Source: Chromatiaceae bacterium (lineage in GTDB: Bacteria; Pseudomonadota; Gammaproteobacteria; Chromatiales; Chromatiaceae). Taken from it: a stretch of 64,000 nt of DNA. The notes beneath the pieces were generated by a model. That model worked only from the letters and a program-made list of their open reading frames with translations. It did no database searches and was not told the origin of the DNA. The position numbers and the translations under genes are program-made. Shown piece after piece: positions 9,416 through 17,780 of this stretch. Position 1 is the first letter of the stretch, and each line of letters starts with the position of its first letter. The stretch lies in contig JADKCI010000001.1 of NCBI GenBank assembly GCA_016714645.1, forward strand, positions 434,001 through 498,000, written 5' to 3'.

Positions 9416-9547
9416 TCACTCGGCATAAAGCCGCACGGTCCACGCCGCCGGGTCCGGGTAGATCAGGGCGCCCGCGGGAATGTTCTTTAGATCGGCGATC
9501 CGGGTCTTGGCCACGGCAAGAACTTCCGCCTCGGTCTCGGGAAACAA
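9416..9547 (-). CDS. Small ORF or gene remnant of the island
   Basis: The reverse strand encodes a coherent 43-residue peptide beginning at a TTG (LFPETEAEVLAVAKTRIADL) and ending in WTVRLYAE. The same frame stays open upstream to about 9665 with protein-like sequence (TVGGFIIGRGN) but without an ATG, so this may be the 3' end of a longer decayed gene. A clear terminator lies just downstream. I do not recognise the family. Confidence 0.35.
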   Translation of the reverse strand: MFPETEAEVLAVAKTRIADLKNIPAGALIYPDPAAWTVRLYAE

Positions 9548-9569
9548 GTTGCCCCTACCAATAATGAAA

Positions 9570-9593
9570 CCCCCAACCGTTCTCGGTTGGGGG
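9570..9593. other. Perfect 10-bp hairpin
   Basis: CCCCCAACCG and CGGTTGGGGG pair perfectly around TTCT; on the minus strand it is followed by TTTCATT, resembling a terminator or attenuator ahead of the small ORF. Confidence 0.5.
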
Positions 9594-9920
9594 GGGTATT
9601 GCCCGATCGCGCCGGTTCCCGCGTGTTGTTGGGGGTTCTTGCGGAAGCCTGCGGACTTAGCCGGTCAGTCCGTCAGCCAGTTTCGAACCGCATTCCAGTC
9701 TCTCTCCTGGCCATTCCCCCCTCGGACCTCGCTCCCTGGAACCGGCCAAAAATCCGCAAAGGCCGCGAGTATTACTTTTATAAATCAATATGTTAATCGC
9801 TTGCGAACCAAGCGGTTGGATTGTAACCTTGGGTGGTGGAGGAAACAGATTCGCTCTGACGTCCCATCTGCATCAGCGCTTGTCGCCGTGTCTTTGCTTG
9901 CGAACCTACCGCTTAACAAT

Positions 9921-9946
9921 GTGTCAACTATACTGTAAAGTGTCAA
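9921..9946 (+). promoter_or_regulatory. Putative promoter/operator of the three-gene cassette
   Basis: A TATACT hexamer (9929-9934) is flanked by direct repeats of GTGTCAA at 9921-9927 and 9940-9946, 25 bp upstream of the first cassette gene. No good -35 box is visible at standard spacing. Binding by the HTH protein of the same cassette is a guess. Confidence 0.35.
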
Positions 9947-9970
9947 TCCCGCAGTCAACTGGAGAGCGCC

Positions 9971-10774
9971 ATGGGCCAAAAAATGAAGAACGCACCGGTA
10001 TACTTCACCATTGCCCAAGTCCGGCACAACCCCGTCCTTCGGCTCGGATCCTACGCACCCGACATCCAGGATCGTATGCGGAAAGCGAGCTACCCCGACT
10101 TTAAGAAGGGGATCGCCATGGCACTTACGTTTGCTCCTCAACTGGGGGACCCCCCACAGCCGCAGCCCCCGGTAGTTGAACAAGTCGAACGGTTGATGTT
10201 TTTTAGCACTGATAGCACTAGAGGGTTCATCGTCGAACAGAACGCCCTATCGTTTCACACGACAGAGTATGAAACTTTTGAAGCCCTTGTTGATGAATTT
10301 ATGCGGGGGTTGGCCATCGTTCACGAATGCGTCACGTTGGCACACTCCGAGAGGGTTGGGCTACGGTACCTAGACGCAGTCGTTCCTCCTAGTGGTGAGA
10401 CAGGACTTGCCGACTACTTGGCGCCTGGCGTACTCGGGCTGAGCAATCGCTTGCCGGAGGAAGTCACAGTTTCTCACTCTTTTGCCGAAACACATATCCA
10501 AACCGCCAAGTATGCCGTTCTCGCACGCACGATCATCCAATCTGGGCCGCTAGGGTTCCCAATGGATCTTCAACCCATTGGAGTAAAGGTTGCCGATCGA
10601 TTCCGCGAGATCAATGGCGTTCATGCTATCGTCGATACCGACGCCTCAATCGAAGGCCGGCACCCTTTCAATCTGGAACTCATAAAATCTCAGCTGCAAG
10701 TGTTGCGTGATGGGGTTGGGATTGCGTTTGACGCAACTGTTACGCCGATCGCGGTCTCAGCGTGGAATAGCTGA
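9971..10774 (+). CDS. TIGR04255 family protein
   Basis: 267 residues starting at ATG 9971 (GGAGAGCGCC ribosome site) or the in-frame ATG four codons later. The order of blocks matches TIGR04255: an N-terminal YFTIAQVRHNPVLRLGSY strand, a central MFFSTDSTRGFIVEQNALSF strand pair, YETFEALVDEF helix, and ERVGLRYLDAVVP. Members are frequently found in accessory islands and their activity is not established. It is the first gene of a cassette, 20 bp ahead of an HTH protein. Its codon usage is more AT-rich than that of the flanking housekeeping genes, suggesting transfer. Confidence 0.8.
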   Translation: MGQKMKNAPVYFTIAQVRHNPVLRLGSYAPDIQDRMRKASYPDFKKGIAMALTFAPQLGDPPQPQPPVVEQVERLMFFSTDSTRGFIVEQNALSFHTTEYETFEALVDEFMRGLAIVHECVTLAHSERVGLRYLDAVVPPSGETGLADYLAPGVLGLSNRLPEEVTVSHSFAETHIQTAKYAVLARTIIQSGPLGFPMDLQPIGVKVADRFREINGVHAIVDTDASIEGRHPFNLELIKSQLQVLRDGVGIAFDATVTPIAVSAWNS

Positions 10775-10794
10775 AAAGCGCAAAGGAGACAAAC

Positions 10795-11463
10795 ATGTAC
10801 GCACCCTATCAGTTTGATGGACCGGCAAGACCCACAGCCCGAACTGCAGCTTTTACGAAAGAAGATGGTTTTCTTATAGACATTGCGCGACAAAACAATC
10901 TTCGTTGGCGCATCTTATCCTATTGCGTAGCTGGTACGTTTGGATTGCTGTCGCCTAACTATTTGCACGCTAGTGCAGCCACTGCAAATTGGGACATCAA
11001 TCACATTGAGATCGGTGGGAAGAACGAGAACTCGGCAGGGGCTGTCAGCGAATCTGCTAGAGACATCGCACACATACGCACGGTAACGAAGATTTCAGTT
11101 TCCGAGCTTTCCAGAGTATTTGGTGTATCACGACAAGCGGTACATGAGTGGATTAAGGGCGGCGCTCTTTCGCCACGAAACGCTCAACGGCTCTCAGAGC
11201 TGGCACGAGCGACTGACGTATTTCTTGAAGCTGAAATCGAGGTGTCTCCCCAGGTTTTCCGTAGAAAGATTTCTGGAGGCACTTCCATATTGGACGCTAT
11301 AAGAGACGACGGAAATGTCGTGGATTTGGCACGAACGCTCGCTGCTACCCTGGCGAGAGAGTCTCAGCAACACCAGCGCCTCGCTGCACGTCTTGCGGGA
11401 AGATCTGCGACCTCCGGTACTTCCATAGAATTTGGTTCTCCTCACCTCAATGAAGATGCTTGA
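10795..11463 (+). CDS. Helix-turn-helix protein, middle gene of island cassette
   Basis: 222 residues with AAAGGAGAC upstream of ATG 10795. A helix-turn-helix is clear near residues 98-130: VSELSRVFGVSRQAVHEWIK with the following GGALSPRNAQRLSELA. The first 90 residues include a hydrophobic stretch (WRILSYCVAGTFGLLSP) that might be a membrane or buried segment. The C-terminal part is helical and ends in an SRQHQRL-type region. It may regulate the cassette or act as a DNA-targeting subunit. The low-GC composition matches its neighbours. I do not recognise a named family for the whole protein. Confidence 0.75.
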   Translation: MYAPYQFDGPARPTARTAAFTKEDGFLIDIARQNNLRWRILSYCVAGTFGLLSPNYLHASAATANWDINHIEIGGKNENSAGAVSESARDIAHIRTVTKISVSELSRVFGVSRQAVHEWIKGGALSPRNAQRLSELARATDVFLEAEIEVSPQVFRRKISGGTSILDAIRDDGNVVDLARTLAATLARESQQHQRLAARLAGRSATSGTSIEFGSPHLNEDA

Positions 11464-11474
11464 GGAGTCAGTGC

Positions 11475-12326
11475 ATGGCAGACAACGATCGGCAGTTCTC
11501 ATGGCGCCAAGGCAATATCATAACTCTTGAAGCAGCGAAGGCGCTCGATCTGCTGACGTCTGAGTGTGATGATCAGTACTTCGCCGTGGTCGCTTCCCAC
11601 GACTGCGACCTATCAGCGGCCCGGGAAAAAGAACCATACGTCGAGGTCGTGATCGGCAACCGCATCGATAAGCTTGGCGGTGATTCATTCGGCAAAACTG
11701 CTAGGCGTTTACACATCGAATATCAGTCAGAAGCAGGGCCTTTAGCAATTGAATTGTTGGCACCAAGTAAGCGGCCAATAGCGAAGCATGAACTATTCAT
11801 CACTCAACCCCGCCAAGACATATGGCTTGATGGCCACGGTATTGCGATACTTCAGCGATGGCTCGCGTCTCGTTATCACCGCGCCGCGTTTCCAGAAGCT
11901 TTTGAATACCGCCTGCGTACCGCAAATCTGCCAGGAAAACAAACCTTTCTTAAACGAATAGAGGGTGTCCTGGCAGACGGCGGCGATCACATACGTGCAC
12001 TGCTTTTCGATCTTGACGAAGGTACAGAAGTTGAGCGCGATGGACCGGAAGACGTCTATCGGCTTGGGATTATCGTGCTCTATGAAAGCCTTCGAGATGA
12101 ACCAGCAGCTGCAGAAGCTGCAGGCAAGGCAGCTGAGGCGTTGGAAGAGCTTTTCGAGGCAGCGTTTCACTCCCAGGATTCAGGATGGAAAAACATCCGC
12201 CTGATGTATTGCGATCCAGCGTCGGACAGTGCCATTACTGTCGCTCAACGGGAGATGCTGAAGCAATGGCGTCTGGAACATATGAGTCTTCAAAAAGACC
12301 CACCACAACCAATGATCACGCTTTGA
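11475..12326 (+). CDS. Uncharacterised protein with SHDCDL motif, third cassette gene
   Basis: 283 residues. The ATG at 11475 has TGAGGAGT upstream, which overlaps the stop of the HTH gene, so translation is probably coupled. Near residue 42 it reads FAVVASHDCDLSAAREKEPY, a conserved-looking His-Asp-Cys-Asp cluster followed by VEVVIGNRID; this could be a metal or active site but no function is established. The C-terminal third is acidic and helical (AAAEAAGKAAEALEELFEAA). No membrane segment is seen. It forms a compact operon with the TIGR04255 and HTH genes. Function unknown. Confidence 0.75.
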   Translation: MADNDRQFSWRQGNIITLEAAKALDLLTSECDDQYFAVVASHDCDLSAAREKEPYVEVVIGNRIDKLGGDSFGKTARRLHIEYQSEAGPLAIELLAPSKRPIAKHELFITQPRQDIWLDGHGIAILQRWLASRYHRAAFPEAFEYRLRTANLPGKQTFLKRIEGVLADGGDHIRALLFDLDEGTEVERDGPEDVYRLGIIVLYESLRDEPAAAEAAGKAAEALEELFEAAFHSQDSGWKNIRLMYCDPASDSAITVAQREMLKQWRLEHMSLQKDPPQPMITL

Positions 12327-12344
12327 TCCATGCTGAATGGATCG
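12326..12344 (+). terminator. Hairpin after the cassette
   Basis: GATCCAT-GCTGA-ATGGATC forms a 7-bp stem starting at the last base of the stop codon of the third cassette gene; there is no T-run, so terminator function is tentative. Confidence 0.35.
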
Positions 12345-12364
12345 ATCCCTAAACATCGTGTATG

Positions 12365-13482
12365 TGTTCAGCCCCGTGTGATTATTTACCCAGAAGGAGC
12401 TATCCTCTGTTCCGTGCTCGGGAAGTACTCGAGTATCTGGCCCTCGGGGGAGATACCGCCCCGGGGGTCACCGCCCCGCTGGCCGCCACCCCAGACCGAG
12501 ACCCTACCCATGCAAGTCAATCTGCATAAGAACGCCCGGACTACCCCTGCCATCCGCCGCGAGTTGCGTGAGTCACCGCTGCCCATCGCAGAACTGGCCC
12601 GGCGTTATCACCTGAGTAAGGCCACGGTGCGCAAGTGGCGCCGCCGCGAGGAGACCACCGACCGTTCCCACCGCCCGCACCGCCTGCACACCACCCTCTC
12701 GCCGGCCCAGGAGGCGGTGGTGGTGGCCCTGCGCCAAACGCTGCTGTTGCCCCTGGATGACCTGCTGGCGGTGACCCGTGAGTTCCTCAACGAAGGGGTC
12801 TCGCGCTCTGGCCTCGACCGCTGCTTGCGCCGCCACGGAGTCTCGGACCTCAAGGCGCTGCTACCCCGCGAGGAGAGCGGCAAACCAGCCTATCAGCCCT
12901 TCAAAGACGATGCCCCCGGCTTTGTGCATGTCGATGTCAAGTACCTGCCGCAAATGCCCGACGAGGACCAGCGCCGCTACCTGTTTGCCGCCATCGACCG
13001 GGCCACGCGCTGGGTGTATGTCGAGATCTTGCCGGAGAAGTCCGCCGCCTGCGCCCAGGGCTTCCTGACCCATCTCCTCCAGGCCGCCCCCTTCAGGATC
13101 ACCAAGATCCTCACCGACAACGGCAAGGAGTTTACCGACCGGTTCTGTGCCACCGGCGAGCGCGAACCGACGGGCAAGCACCGCTTCGACCGGATCTGCC
13201 ATGAACAGCACATCGAGCACCGCCTCATCCCGCCGCGCCATCCCCAGACCAACGGGATGATCGAGCGCTTTAACGGCCGCATCAGCGAGGTCCTGGCGAC
13301 CAACCGCTTTCGCTCCGGGGAGCAACTGGCGGAGACCCTGCAGCGCTATGTCAATGTCTATAACTACCATATTCCGCAGCGGGCACTGGGCCAGGTGTGC
13401 CCGGTGGAGGCCTTGGAACAGTGGCGGGTAAAGCAGCCTGAACTGTTCGTTTCAGAGATTAACAATCTCCCGGGGCTTGACA
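12365..13482 (+). mobile_element. IS481-family insertion sequence (about 1.1 kb)
   Basis: Imperfect terminal inverted repeats bound the transposase: TGTTCAGCCCCGTGTGATTA at the left (from 12365) and, on the reverse strand from 13482, TGTCAAGCCCCGGGAGATTG. About 18 of 25 positions match. The length suits an IS481 element with one transposase gene. I found no exact target-site duplication, so the ends could be off by a few bases or the flanks may have changed since insertion. Confidence 0.7.
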
Positions 13483-13544
13483 CGCGACTGTATCCACCTG
13501 ATCCCAACCCATGCGTCTTGCCTCTTCGGCGTTACCGGCGGTAA
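12510..13544 (+). CDS. IS481-family transposase
   Basis: About 344 residues from ATG 12510. An N-terminal helix-turn-helix (IAELARRYHLSKATVRKWRR) is followed by a DDE integrase core: HVDVKYLP (first Asp), ILTDNGKEF (second Asp) and HPQTNGMIERFNGRI (Glu). All catalytic residues are present, so the enzyme may be active. The reading frame runs through the right inverted repeat (NNLPGLDT) and picks up about 20 host-derived residues before the stop at 13544, meaning the natural stop now lies in flanking DNA. Confidence 0.88.
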   Translation: MQVNLHKNARTTPAIRRELRESPLPIAELARRYHLSKATVRKWRRREETTDRSHRPHRLHTTLSPAQEAVVVALRQTLLLPLDDLLAVTREFLNEGVSRSGLDRCLRRHGVSDLKALLPREESGKPAYQPFKDDAPGFVHVDVKYLPQMPDEDQRRYLFAAIDRATRWVYVEILPEKSAACAQGFLTHLLQAAPFRITKILTDNGKEFTDRFCATGEREPTGKHRFDRICHEQHIEHRLIPPRHPQTNGMIERFNGRISEVLATNRFRSGEQLAETLQRYVNVYNYHIPQRALGQVCPVEALEQWRVKQPELFVSEINNLPGLDTRLYPPDPNPCVLPLRRYRR

Positions 13545-13652
13545 CGGATTTCAAGTCCTGGACCAGGCCCTTGGCGAAAATCATAGTGTTACCGCTCAAG
13601 CGGACCCAGTTTTCCGGATTTTTTTGAATATCCAATTAAAGGGGGCCGGACC

Positions 13653-14357
13653 ATGCGACCGAAGCATCCGAAGCATCAAGAGCGCCACCGTACGGACCGC
13701 ATCGCCTGGCTGCGCGCCGCGGTTTTGGGGGCGAATGACGGCATTATCTCCACTGGCAGCCTGTTGGTCGGAGTTGCCGCGGCCGACGTTCCCCAAGCCA
13801 GTCTCCTCGCCACCGGCATCGCCGGACTGGTGGCTGGCGCCATGTCGATGGCTACCGGGGAATATGTCTCTGTTCACTCCCAGGCGGATACTGAAGCCGC
13901 CGCACTGGAACAGGAGCGTTTGGAACTCGCCGTCGATCCTATCGGCGAGCTCCAGGAGCTGACGGCTATCTATGTCGGGCGCGGGCTTGATCCGCCCCTG
14001 GCAAAGGAGGTGGCGGCACAACTCATGGCCCATGATGCCCTGGGTGCCCACGCCCGGGACGAACTCGGCATCTCCGATGCCTTCAGCGCCCGACCCATTC
14101 AGGCGGCACTGGCCTCCGCGACGAGCTTTGCCGTCGGCGCCGCCCAACCGCTCCTCGTGGCCACCCTGGCCCCCAGGCCCTATCTCCTGCCCCTGCTAGC
14201 CGGTACCTCCCTGCTCTCTCTCGCCGTCCTCGGCGCCTGGGCGGCGCGGGCGGGTGGCGCCGGGATGGCGGCAGGCGCCCTGCGCGTCACCTTCTGGGGA
14301 GCCCTCGCCATGGCGGTCACGGCCGGGGTCGGCGCCCTGTGGGGGACTCTGGCCTGA
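13653..14357 (+). CDS. VIT1/CCC1 transporter family membrane protein
   Basis: 234 residues. The N-terminal block LRAAVLGANDGIISTGSLLV with the following SMATGEYVSVHSQAD is the hallmark of VIT1/CCC1-like Fe2+/Mn2+ transporters. After a soluble acidic segment with E/H-rich helices (residues about 75-145) come three further membrane helices ending GVGALWGTLA. The family moves iron or manganese across membranes. GGGGGCC lies upstream of ATG 13653. The next gene starts inside this one (19-nt overlap), which suggests that ion transport and the downstream nucleotide-sensor-like protein are co-expressed. Confidence 0.9.
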   Translation: MRPKHPKHQERHRTDRIAWLRAAVLGANDGIISTGSLLVGVAAADVPQASLLATGIAGLVAGAMSMATGEYVSVHSQADTEAAALEQERLELAVDPIGELQELTAIYVGRGLDPPLAKEVAAQLMAHDALGAHARDELGISDAFSARPIQAALASATSFAVGAAQPLLVATLAPRPYLLPLLAGTSLLSLAVLGAWAARAGGAGMAAGALRVTFWGALAMAVTAGVGALWGTLA

Positions 14358-15103
14358 GCGACATAACCCCCCCGCTCTTGGCGCGTTGTGTGTGCCTGGA
14401 TCGACCCTCGCCCGAGGGCCTGACGGTCGCCTTGAGCGAACTCAGCCTGACCAGGCCCCGGCCGATTCTAATCCTGGTCGGTGGTGCCGCGAACCTCGAT
14501 GCGACGACGGGCGGCGCACTGCTCCCGGTTTTTGAGCGCCTGGCGCCGCGCCTTGACGAACTGGGTGCCTTGGTCATCGATGGCGGCACCCCCTTCGGTG
14601 TCATGGCCCTGATGGGACTGGCACGCCGCCGTTCGGCCGCGGGTTTCCCGCTGCTCGGGGTTGCACCCCTGGGGCGTATCGCGCTCGATCCCACCGCTAG
14701 GGTTCCTGATCCGCCTGGCGTCGAGGCGGACGCCAAGGTCCACCTCGACTCCAATCACACCCATTTCCTCCTGGTACCGGGCGAGCGCTGGGGCGATGAA
14801 TCCCCCTGGATCACGGACGTGGCCGAGCATCTCGCTGGCGGGCACGGCAGCCTCATGCTGGTCGCGGCGGGCGGCGCCATCACCCTTCTGGACGTCATGC
14901 ACCGCCTCCGCGCTGGCGGCCGCGTCCTGGTTCTGGCCGGCAGCGGCGGCACCGCGGATCGCCTGGCCACTTGGCGTCGCACGGGCCGGCCACTGCCCGA
15001 ACCCGGTCTGGAGCAGGCCGATCCCGCCCTCGTCGAGGTATTGGACCTGGCCGAGGCCGGGACCCGGCTGCCGCGGATCCTGGCCCGGGCCTTCGCGCCC
15101 TGA
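14339..15103 (+). CDS. LSDAT-type SLOG domain protein (TRPM-like, prokaryotic)
   Basis: About 254 residues, starting at a GTG inside the transporter gene; a start a few codons further in is possible. A Rossmann-like pattern ILILVGGAANLDAT, then VIDGGTPFGVMALMG and THFLLVPGERWGDESPWI, match the LSDAT_prok family, the bacterial version of the N-terminal nucleotide-binding SLOG domain of TRPM channels. VLAGSGGTADRLATW fits the second nucleotide-binding loop. Such proteins are predicted sensors of NAD-like nucleotides and often pair with RyR-domain proteins, which is what follows 9 bp downstream. The sensing role is a prediction from comparative genomics, not shown here. Confidence 0.75.
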   Translation: MGDSGLSDITPPLLARCVCLDRPSPEGLTVALSELSLTRPRPILILVGGAANLDATTGGALLPVFERLAPRLDELGALVIDGGTPFGVMALMGLARRRSAAGFPLLGVAPLGRIALDPTARVPDPPGVEADAKVHLDSNHTHFLLVPGERWGDESPWITDVAEHLAGGHGSLMLVAAGGAITLLDVMHRLRAGGRVLVLAGSGGTADRLATWRRTGRPLPEPGLEQADPALVEVLDLAEAGTRLPRILARAFAP

Positions 15104-15112
15104 GGGGATGCC

Positions 15113-16420
15113 GTGAGACCTTTTGCCTTCCTGCGACCCCCGGTCCTGGTCATGGGCGCCTCCCCGCTCGCGGACCAGGTGATTGTCGGTCTGGGTCGGG
15201 ATGGCTGCCGGGCTAGGCGCATCGATCGCGAGCAACTGGCGATGCTGAAGCCGGGACGAGCGCCCCTTCTCATCCTGGCCGATCCGCCAGGGGCCCCCGA
15301 CCTCATCGCCGACCTCATTGAGTGTTCCCGCAACGGCCCTCACGGCCGGCACCGGCCGACCCAGCGGCTGATCCTGATGCACCCTCGGGAACCCGCTCCG
15401 CCCCTGCCGATGCCGGAATCCGCCGATCCCTGGCGGATCGAGACCTTTGCGATTCGCGATCGCGCCGCGCGGGCCCTGCTCGCCCGGTAGCCCCTGCACC
15501 TCGGCATGGATCCGCGTTTCGGTCAAGGCCCCCATCTCCTGATCCTCGGCTTCGATGATCCCGCCGAGGCCCTGCTGCTCCAGGCATTGCGTCTGATCCA
15601 CTTTGGCCAGGGCTTGCCGCGAATCACCCTCCTCTGCGATCACAGCGACGCCATCGCCGCCCGGTTCCTGGCTGCCTACCCGTAGGCCCCCCTGATCGCG
15701 GACCTCCAGTTCGCACCCATCGATGACCTGTCGCGGACACTGAACTCCGGCGGGGCCGCCCCGGTCACCCTCGCCGCGGTCTGTGTCACCGACCCGGATA
15801 CGGGTGATGGCTCACCGGGCCTGGAACTGGCGCGCCGTCTCGTCCATGAGCTGGCGGTCATCAAGGGTGTCTCCCCACCTATTCTTTTGGAAACCGGTGA
15901 GGCCGTGCCGGGCGGTCGGGTCGAGGACTGGGACGGGCAGATCATCCCTGTTTCCTATCTGCGGGAGGCCTGTCGTGCCCCTGTGCTCCTGGAGGGGTCG
16001 GGCGACGAGATTGCCCGTACCATCCACGACCATTATCGCGATACGATCGCGGCTCAGGGTCGTGACCCGGACGGGGAGCCCGCCGGCCAGCCCTGGGAGA
16101 CGCTGGCCAACTCCTACCGCCAGGCCAACCGCCATCAGGCCGACCATATCTGGGCCAAGCTGGCCGTCAGCGACTGTCACGCGGTCCCGGAGGAGCTGGT
16201 CGAGTCCTTTGTGATGAGTCCGCTGCAAGTCGAGCAACTCGCGCTCATCGAGCACCAGCGGTGGGCCGCGGATCGCCATCTCGATGGCTGGCGTTACGGG
16301 CCGGTGCGTGACAACAGGCTTAAGCATCATCCCAACTCATCCCCTATGCCGATCTTTCCGAGGCCATGAAGAACCTGGACCGCTTTGGCGTGGGTGGTTT
16401 GGTGGTTTGCCGACCCTGGC
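15113..16420 (+). pseudogene. RyR-domain protein, broken by two TAG codons and a frameshift
   Basis: A single reading frame starting at GTG 15113 (GAGGGG ribosome site) continues across in-frame TAG codons at 15488-15490 and 15683-15685 to about 16340. The N-terminal half has Rossmann-like segments (LVMGASPLADQVIVGLG; HLLILGFDDPAEALLLQAL), as in TrkA-N-type domains. The C-terminal part, PWETLANSYRQANRHQADHI and IEHQRWAADRHLDGWRYG, is a RyR domain. A lost base near 16334 shifts the frame just before YADLSEAMKNLDRFG, which continues the domain in the next frame. Three lesions make this a decayed gene. It formed an operon with the LSDAT protein. Confidence 0.8.
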
Positions 16421-16509
16421 CGCCCGCGCCGAGCGGCGAATCAATCTCGTTGGCGCGGCACAATTGGTGACCTGCGCCTGCGCCGCAAAAAATCATCCTG
16501 CGGGTGGTT

Positions 16510-17607
16510 TCAGTTGGCGGCATAGCGTTCGAGCCAATGGGCGTAGGAAGGGGGCAGGACCCAGGAAGGGCGCTCGATCCCGAGTTTCAGGGCGGCCTGA
16601 TAGGGCCAGTGGGGATTGGCCAGATGGGCGCGACCGACCATCACCAGGTCCAGTTGACCCTGTTGCACCGTTCGCTCGGCCAGTTCCGGCGTATCGATAC
16701 CCCAGGCCGAGGCGACCGGCAACTGGGCCTCCCGGCGTACCCGCTCGGCAATCGGCGCCAGGAAGGCGGGTGCCCAGGGAATCGTGGCGCTTGGGGTGGA
16801 GAAGCCAATACTGACGCTCAGCAGGTCCAGCCCTTCGCGTTTGAAGGATTTGGCGAGTTCGATGGACTCGGCCAGGGTTTCCTCGTCCCGGCCGTCAAAT
16901 TCGATGACCCCGAAGCGCGCCGTCAGGGGCAGATGCTCGGGCCACACCTGGCGTACCGCGGCCAGAGTCTCTACCAGAAAGCGGCCGCGGTTCTCCATGC
17001 TGCCGCCATAAGCATCCTGCCGCTGGTTGGCATGGGGCGAGAAAAAGCTTTGCCCCAGATAGCCGTGGGCGAAGTGCAGTTCCAGCCACTCGAAGCCGAC
17101 GTCCCGGGCCCGTTCGGCGGCACTGACGAAGTCCTGGCGGACCCGGGCGATGTCATCCTGGGTCATGGCCCGCGGCACCTTGGGCAGATTGGCGCCGAAG
17201 GGGATGGCCGAGGGGGCCAGGGTCGGCCAGCCGCGCGGATCATCCGCGGCCATGTGGTCGTCACCCTCCCAGGGGCGGTTGGCGCTGGCCTTGCGGCCGG
17301 CGTGGCCAATCTGAATGCCCGGCACGGCCCCGGCGGCCTTGATGGCGGCAACCGTGGGGGCGAAGGCCTGGGCGAGGTCCTCGTTCCAGATGCCGGCACA
17401 GCCGGGGGTGATGCGGCCTTCCGGGGCCACCGCCGTGGCCTCGGCGATGACCAGGCCGGCACCGCCCCGGGCGAGACCGGCCAAATGCACCTGGTGCCAG
17501 GCGTTGATCAGACCTTCAACCGCCACGTATTGACACATGGGTGGGACGACGATGCGATTGCGCAGCGTCACATCCTTGAGTTTGAAGGGTTGGAATAGTG
17601 CGGACAT
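16510..17607 (-). CDS. NADH:flavin oxidoreductase, old yellow enzyme (YqjM/NamA type)
   Basis: 365 residues forming an FMN-binding TIM barrel. Cys25 in VPPMCQY is the redox-tuning cysteine of the YqjM/xenobiotic reductase class. His178 and His181 in HFAHGYL bind the carbonyl substrate, and SPHANQRQDAYGGSMENRGR is the family's phosphate-loop signature. These enzymes reduce activated C=C bonds of enals, enones or nitro compounds with NAD(P)H; the natural substrate here is unknown. The gene stands alone with a short AT-rich upstream region (17630-17690) that probably holds its promoter. Confidence 0.92.
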   Translation of the reverse strand: MSALFQPFKLKDVTLRNRIVVPPMCQYVAVEGLINAWHQVHLAGLARGGAGLVIAEATAVAPEGRITPGCAGIWNEDLAQAFAPTVAAIKAAGAVPGIQIGHAGRKASANRPWEGDDHMAADDPRGWPTLAPSAIPFGANLPKVPRAMTQDDIARVRQDFVSAAERARDVGFEWLELHFAHGYLGQSFFSPHANQRQDAYGGSMENRGRFLVETLAAVRQVWPEHLPLTARFGVIEFDGRDEETLAESIELAKSFKREGLDLLSVSIGFSTPSATIPWAPAFLAPIAERVRREAQLPVASAWGIDTPELAERTVQQGQLDLVMVGRAHLANPHWPYQAALKLGIERPSWVLPPSYAHWLERYAAN

Positions 17608-17780
17608 CTGGCCAGCTCCGGGGATAACAGCTCTGAAAATTGGATGTTTTTCAGTATAGCAAAAGGATCATCCGGCAATTCGGACTGCCAGTCGTTAATC
17701 AGGTGGCTGAGGAGGCGATGGGGCCCGTTTGCACGCCGTAAGCCCTTGATCCAAAATCTCGACTAGCGGATGACCCTCTC

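Noticed and set aside
12330..12509. Upstream extension of the IS481 transposase frame
   Set aside because: It begins outside the left inverted repeat and has no protein-like pattern; ATG 12510 fits the family start.
9181..13652. Search for a duplicated tRNA-Leu 3' end (attL/attR) marking the island
   Set aside because: No second copy of the GGGTTCGAGTCCCGCC segment was found by eye through 13.6 kb, so no attachment-site feature is claimed.
15113..16369. Amber (TAG) recoding as an explanation for the in-frame stops of the RyR gene
   Set aside because: Intact genes here (lemA, short PiT) end in TAG, and the RyR gene also has a frameshift, so ordinary decay is more likely.
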